From Candidatus Poribacteria bacterium (GTDB lineage: Bacteria > Poribacteria > WGA-4E > WGA-3G): a stretch of 42,362 nucleotides of DNA. Below, in pieces: positions 37,553 to 42,362 of this stretch. A program made the translations under genes and the position numbers. The notes under the pieces were generated by a model that saw only the letters and a program-made list of their open reading frames with translations, was not told the DNA's origin and made no database searches. Every line of letters begins with the position of its first letter. Position 1 is the first letter of the stretch. The stretch spans positions 1-42,362 of the forward strand of contig JAJEBZ010000145.1 in the NCBI GenBank assembly GCA_022822275.1, given 5' to 3'.

Positions 37553-37906
37553 TTGATTGGTATTGGCACAGATATTCAAACAGGACGAAGGATGGCGAAA
37601 ATGCAAGATGCTTATAGCAACCGCAATGTTGAATGGACGACTCTAATTCGTCTACACCGCTTCCACGTTTGTTCTATTCTTGGACTCTCTGTGCTTTTAT
37701 CTACTATCCGTTATATTAACTATCGGTTTACCCCCCCCTTCATAAAAATTAACAACTGTAATAACATATCAGTTGACGAACAGGCGAATATCGCTGGTGT
37801 TCATCAACTTTATTATTGTGCCCGTACGCTCTCTATTCACTTGAGTAGTTTGCTGCGGGCTATTTTGTTTGCAGAAAGGGATATCTTAACTATTATTCAG
37901 GGATAA
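37553..37906 (+). CDS. Uncertain ORF, 117 aa
   Basis: Open frame downstream of the consensus promoter; no recognisable domain, weak RBS. Confidence 0.3.
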   Translation: MIGIGTDIQTGRRMAKMQDAYSNRNVEWTTLIRLHRFHVCSILGLSVLLSTIRYINYRFTPPFIKINNCNNISVDEQANIAGVHQLYYCARTLSIHLSSLLRAILFAERDILTIIQG

Positions 37907-38072
37907 AAATATTAGAGTTTCAAATTTACTTTAGGAACTCTAACTGTAAACCTAATCAGGATTATATTAATTGGTTGACTTAATTTACTGTGTAAATCCT
38001 GATCAATAATTATAAATAGCCAAAAACTGGTATAGCAACCATTTTTGGATTTGAAAACTATAGGAGAATACA

Positions 38073-38843
38073 ATGACTTTCAAGAGTATAAAAGTGACCT
38101 GTATACTCAGTCTATTACTTACAACTATCTGGTATGTAAATGTGACTGATGCGGAGGATTTTGTAACAGATGGACTCGTAGCGATGTATACACTCAATCA
38201 ATCAGACCTTAAAGGGGACGTTGTCATGGATACGTCTGGTAACGATAACCATGCAAAATTAGTTGGCAGCCTTGATTTTGAAGAAGGTCCTATAGGAGAC
38301 GCGCTGAGCTTTAGCGGATCAGCAGGTAATTATGTGGAACTTCCCAATATGGATCCTTTTGAGTTTTCCTCTGTTGAATGTTATGCTTTAACAACAGACT
38401 TAGCTCCAACATATCAAGGCATAATTTCTACCCAAACATGGTCAGCAGGTAAGGTTCATTTCAAATTTCAAGCTAGTCAGATACAAGTTGACAAAAACGG
38501 AGGTGCTAAAATCGTTTCTGCTGCTGTTGCAAACACATGGTACCATATCATCTATACAATGAATTCTCAGGATAACGAACTCAAGTTATATGTAGACGGT
38601 GAGTTGGCTGCAGAAGGGGCTGCTGGTACTGATCCTGAAATCTGGATGAACCGTCGCATTGGTAGTGAACATGATGAAAATCGCTATCTACAAGGTATGG
38701 TTGATAACGTTCGTATCTATGATCGTGTTTTGACTAAAGAAGAGGTCATGCAGAACTTTGAGGCAAAATCCGACTCGCTACCCGTTGAACCTACAGACAA
38801 ACTTTCTACCACTTGGGGAGCACTCAAGAGTAAGAGAAACTAA
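38073..38843 (+). CDS. Secreted LamG/concanavalin-fold protein
   Basis: Signal peptide; DGLVAMYTLNQSDLKGDVVMDTSGNDNHAKLVGSLDFEEGPIGDALSFSGSAGNYVELPNMD...MVDNVRIYDRVLTKEEV. Confidence 0.9.
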   Translation: MTFKSIKVTCILSLLLTTIWYVNVTDAEDFVTDGLVAMYTLNQSDLKGDVVMDTSGNDNHAKLVGSLDFEEGPIGDALSFSGSAGNYVELPNMDPFEFSSVECYALTTDLAPTYQGIISTQTWSAGKVHFKFQASQIQVDKNGGAKIVSAAVANTWYHIIYTMNSQDNELKLYVDGELAAEGAAGTDPEIWMNRRIGSEHDENRYLQGMVDNVRIYDRVLTKEEVMQNFEAKSDSLPVEPTDKLSTTWGALKSKRN

Positions 38844-38947
38844 TACCATTTTAAGTGATAATGCCTCATTACTAATTGGAAGAAACTTCATGCCCCCATA
38901 CGTTATCGCTATGGGGGACTTCCCTTATCAGGGGGACTTTTGAAAGA

Positions 38948-39185
38948 GGGTGTGTAAAGTTTTTGGCACCCTTTTTGTCAGAATCACGGATTTCGCGGAT
39001 TACGCGGAAGACGCGGAGAAAGACCTCTGCCTCTAATCGCATTGCTGAGATAACACTTATCCGTTACCATTACGATTTCAGGCTGGTGTCTTCTCCGTGC
39101 ACTCCGTGTAATCCGCGATTCCGTACACAAGGAAAATATGAAATTCCTAAATTGACACTTATAGTGACAAAAACTTTACACACCC
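38948..39185. mobile_element. MITE-like foldback element, 238 bp, copy B
   Basis: GGGTGTGTAAAGTTTTTGGCACCC...ATAGTGACAAAAACTTTACACACCC with interior homologous to 9509-9824. Confidence 0.88.
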
Positions 39186-39237
39186 TTAAAAGACATTCTT
39201 AATGGCAATTATTTAAAAAAGTGGTATAATAGTTCTT

Positions 39238-40152
39238 ATGTCAAAGATTCAAAAGGCGATTATTCCGATCGCTGGATACGGAACACGTCTCTTCCCCGCA
39301 ACGAAAGCCGTGCCAAAAGCACTATTTCCAATTATAGACAAAGACGGTTTCGCAAAACCGATCATTCAGTTGATAATTGAGGAAGCACTATCAGCAGGCG
39401 TGGAAGAGGTGTGTCTCGTTGCACAACCCCATCAGGTTGAACCGATTACTGATTATTTTTCTGGGGATGTCCCAGAGGCAATCCGAGAAAAACCTGAATT
39501 GGCTTCACAAGCCGACATTTTGACTGAAATAGGTGAACGGTTGCAATTTGCTATTCAAGCAGATCCGCAAGGGTTCGGACATGCAATCTATTGCGCGCAG
39601 GATTTTGCGGCAGACGATCCTGTTATGATTCTGCTTGGCGACCATCTATATATATCTGAAACAGAATCCTCTTGTGCTAAACAGTTGGTAGATGTCTATG
39701 AGCAAGTTGGACAATCCGTGACGAGTCTTGATGTTTGTGATGAAAGCGAACTCTCTCTGAACGGTATTGTGCATGGCGAAGTATCTGACGAGAATCTAAG
39801 CCTATTCAAGTTAGCACGTATCTCGGAAAAGCCTTCTGTAGACTTTGCCCGAGAACACATGCAAGTTGAAGGGGTATGGGACGCGGGGAAAACACATAAA
39901 TACCTATGCCATTTCGGTATTGACCTTCTTACGCCACTTTTGTTTGATATACTGGATTACAACTACTGCAACAACATTCTGACACACGGTGAGATTCAGT
40001 TGCGGGATGCAATGGCTGAAATGGTGCGACAGGAAGGTATGTACGGTTTCCGTGTTGCTGGCAATCGTTATGATACAGGCAATCCACGAGAATTACTCAC
40101 AACTGCCCATGCCTTTGGTCTTCAAGGTCCTTATTGTGATGCCTTAATCTAA
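39238..40152 (+). CDS. galU: UTP--glucose-1-phosphate uridylyltransferase
   Basis: IQKAIIPIAGYGTRLFPATKAVPKALFPIIDKDGFAKPIIQLIIEEALSAGVEEVCLV. Confidence 0.9.
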   Translation: MSKIQKAIIPIAGYGTRLFPATKAVPKALFPIIDKDGFAKPIIQLIIEEALSAGVEEVCLVAQPHQVEPITDYFSGDVPEAIREKPELASQADILTEIGERLQFAIQADPQGFGHAIYCAQDFAADDPVMILLGDHLYISETESSCAKQLVDVYEQVGQSVTSLDVCDESELSLNGIVHGEVSDENLSLFKLARISEKPSVDFAREHMQVEGVWDAGKTHKYLCHFGIDLLTPLLFDILDYNYCNNILTHGEIQLRDAMAEMVRQEGMYGFRVAGNRYDTGNPRELLTTAHAFGLQGPYCDALI

Positions 40153-40854
40153 TGTTCCTCCCACCTCTAATTCTACTATCTCTACATCCTGATTAGCAGT
40201 TAATTGACGGTATTCTTCAACTGTACCGGTCAAAAGTGGAAAAGTGCCGTAGTGCATTGGGAGAACTGTGGGAACATTCAGTAGTTCTGTCGCATAAGCG
40301 GCTTCACGCGGTCCCATCGTGAAATGGTCACCTATAGGAATGATCGCTAAATCAGGTTGATATATTTCACCAATGATTTTCATGTCACCAAAAACACATG
40401 TGTCCCCAGCATAATATATTTTATATCCGTTTGCGAATTCAAGTACAAAACCTGCAGGTTCTCCTAAATAAACTATTGTTCCATCTTCTTCTACGCAGCT
40501 GCTGCTATGGTTGGCTGTAACCATTGTTGCTTTCACACCATCAACTGACACAGTGCCGCCTTTGTTCATTCCTATAGTGTTTTCAACCCCTTTACTTTCA
40601 AGGTATTTTGCTACTTCTATCATAGCCACGACAGTTGGTGAGTGCTTTTTTGCTATTGGGACAGCATCTTCCATGTGATCCCAATGTCCGTGTGTTATCA
40701 GCATAACGTCAAGGTTTTCAAAGGTTTTGAGTTCATCTGGACAAACAGGGTTGCTATCAACCCACGGATCTATTAAGTAGGTTTTACCACCGTTTTCAAT
40801 CTTACATGTCGCATGACCTAACCACGTTAGGTTTATTCCGTTATTTAGTTTCAT
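40144..40854 (-). CDS. UPF0173-like metal-dependent hydrolase (MBL fold)
   Basis: NLTWLGHATCKIENGGKTYLIDPWVDSNP...VMLITHGHWDHMEDAV...IIPIGDHFTMGPREAAYATELL. Confidence 0.93.
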   Translation of the reverse strand: MKLNNGINLTWLGHATCKIENGGKTYLIDPWVDSNPVCPDELKTFENLDVMLITHGHWDHMEDAVPIAKKHSPTVVAMIEVAKYLESKGVENTIGMNKGGTVSVDGVKATMVTANHSSSCVEEDGTIVYLGEPAGFVLEFANGYKIYYAGDTCVFGDMKIIGEIYQPDLAIIPIGDHFTMGPREAAYATELLNVPTVLPMHYGTFPLLTGTVEEYRQLTANQDVEIVELEVGGTLD

Positions 40855-41023
40855 TTAATCTTCCTATTCTTATCAAACTAATTAGATTGTAATTATATCA
40901 CAATCCAGTTTTTAATAGTGGTCTAAATTTTCCAGGGTTATTTAGTTTTAGGTATTTTGGTCGTTTTTTATCACAATCGTCGATCCTTCGGTTTGCTTAT
41001 TTTGACGAGTTAATTCATTCTTT

Positions 41024-41168
41024 GTCTGAACCAGGATTTTCAGGATTACCAGATTACCAGGATTTTTCTCATCAGATCCTATTCTAAAAGAGAACATAAA
41101 CGCGTATCAAAAATCCTTGATGAGGTAAATCCTGGTAATCTGGTAATCCTGAAAATCCTGGTTCAGAC
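41024..41168. repeat. Long inverted repeat: 51-bp arms, 43-nt loop
   Basis: GTCTGAACCAGGATTTTCAGGATTACCAGATTACCAGGATTTTTCTCATCA (41024-41074) versus reverse complement at 41118-41168, 2 mismatches. Confidence 0.9.
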
Positions 41169-41517
41169 AAAAACTTTACATCCTATTGTGTTTTTTTCTT
41201 GCATTTAATAATCAAAAATGCTATAATTTCATAAGAATTTGTTAATTTGACCTAAAAATAAACGTATTATAATCGTAACAAAGGATAATTTAATTGTAAA
41301 GTTGGCAATATCGGTATCATTTTGCTGGGTTCAGCTGCACTTTATTGCTTGGTTAATGTCAAATTCTGTAATTTACATAACAAGAACTATTTCGGTACAG
41401 CTAGCAAATCGAAATAGAATTAAGATTTATATAACATAATTATGATATTTTGGTAAGCGCGCTTTTTGCCAAGATACCATAAGAATGTGATTGAACGAAA
41501 AGGAGAATTCATAGCTA

Positions 41518-42239
41518 TGAAAAGAACAGCAATTTTATTAATAATAATTGCTTTTATTGCCATCACACCTTCAGTTTTTGCACAAGAGTGGCAACCTGCT
41601 GGTGATACATGGATTGAAAAATGGTGGGGTCTTGATTTAGTGCGTAACACCGGTGAACATGCTGATGCTGCTGCACGCGACTTTCTTGATGAAGGCACGG
41701 GTGGTGAAATTAATAATTATAAGGTCTCCACTCGCTGGGGCGCAGGTCTAACCGGGCAACTCACAGTTAACCTTCCTGACAATGGCGGTGCCCTTGGATG
41801 GTCCGTAATTACACTTGAAACGGGAAGTGATCGGAACATATCCAGGAGTCACGGTTTTGAAGATGAGAGTAATGTTGCATGGCACGGGATTATTCTTGTA
41901 TTGTCTCCAGATGACAGGACAACGACAATTTACCCCACGCATGATGATAATGCTCAAATCTGGCTAAACGGAGTACAAGTCTATAATAACCCATCATGGA
42001 CAAATGGAGTACATAATTCCCCTTCACCCACAGAAGTTGAACTTATTAAGGGTGAAAACTTCATACACTACAAGGTCAGTGAAGGTGTTGGCGGAGATTA
42101 CGTAAATCTGCGCTTTGATGAGGCAGATACTGATCTCAAGATCGCTCCAACCGTTGATGAACGTTTTCTTGATGTGCTTACGCCAGTTGAACCGAAAGGT
42201 AAACTGACAACTATATGGGCAGACATCAAACGTAAGTAA
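41518..42239 (+). CDS. Secreted hypothetical protein with beta-rich domain
   Basis: MKRTAILLIIIAFIAITPSVFAQEWQPAGDTW signal; ...AQIWLNGVQVYNN...GENFIHYKVSEGVGGDYVNLRF; tail PVEPKGKLTTIWADIKRK. 41518 start preferred over 41466. Confidence 0.8.
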
Positions 42240-42260
42240 TTCACAAGAAGTGAAAAATGA

Positions 42261-42297
42261 GCAAAAAACCGTTTCCTCTATGGAAGCGGTTTTTGCC
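42261..42297 (+). terminator. Rho-independent terminator
   Basis: GCAAAAAACCGTTTCC-TCTA-TGGAAGCGGTTTTTGC just after the stop at 42239. Confidence 0.8.
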
Positions 42298-42362
42298 TTT
42301 AAATTAAAATATAATACCATTTCTACTATATAACATACCTTTTTTCGTAGGTCGGGTTGAGG

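Noticed and set aside
37418-39185. A composite transposon carrying the LamG gene between TIRs at 37418 and 39185
   Set aside because: Orientation allows it, but no transposase or duplicated flank supports it; copy B alone accounts for the right-hand TIR.

Overview
The window reads as a chromosomal segment of an uncultured bacterium. Three phytanoyl-CoA-dioxygenase-like genes, LamG, FG-GAP and TPR proteins, and foldback repeats in most intergenic gaps give a Candidatus Poribacteria-like flavour; this is an inference, since no taxonomic marker was searched. Confidently readable genes: alpha-glucan phosphorylase, HisB, GlgC, a partner-switch module (RsbW-like kinase, STAS, GAF-SpoIIE phosphatase) followed by DUF58 and BatA-like VWA proteins, RNase PH, RdgB, EF-P, AccB, AccC, an FG-GAP/ASPIC protein, a nicotinate phosphoribosyltransferase, a fatty acid desaturase, Uma2, an ABC exporter/beta-barrel/TRAP cluster, GalU and an MBL hydrolase. 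Accessory signals of most interest: (1) a MITE-like family with the 17-bp terminal inverted repeat GGGTGTGTAAAGTTTTT, including a 50-bp TIR-only copy; (2) two unrelated secreted proteins with a shared C-terminal tail (PVEPxxKLxTxWxxIK + basic residues), possibly a sorting/anchoring signal; (3) a small protein with an Hfq/Sm-like C-terminal half and possibly a second Sm-like half; (4) a short caspase/gingipain-like (clan CD-like) protein in a Uma2/TPR-remnant island; (5) tandem GspC/PilP-like paralogs with an RGG-rich tail; (6) an orphan regulatory-looking region with paired TACCA-type palindromes 21 bp apart, phased T-tracts and a consensus sigma70 promoter. All calls come from reading by eye; no database search was run.
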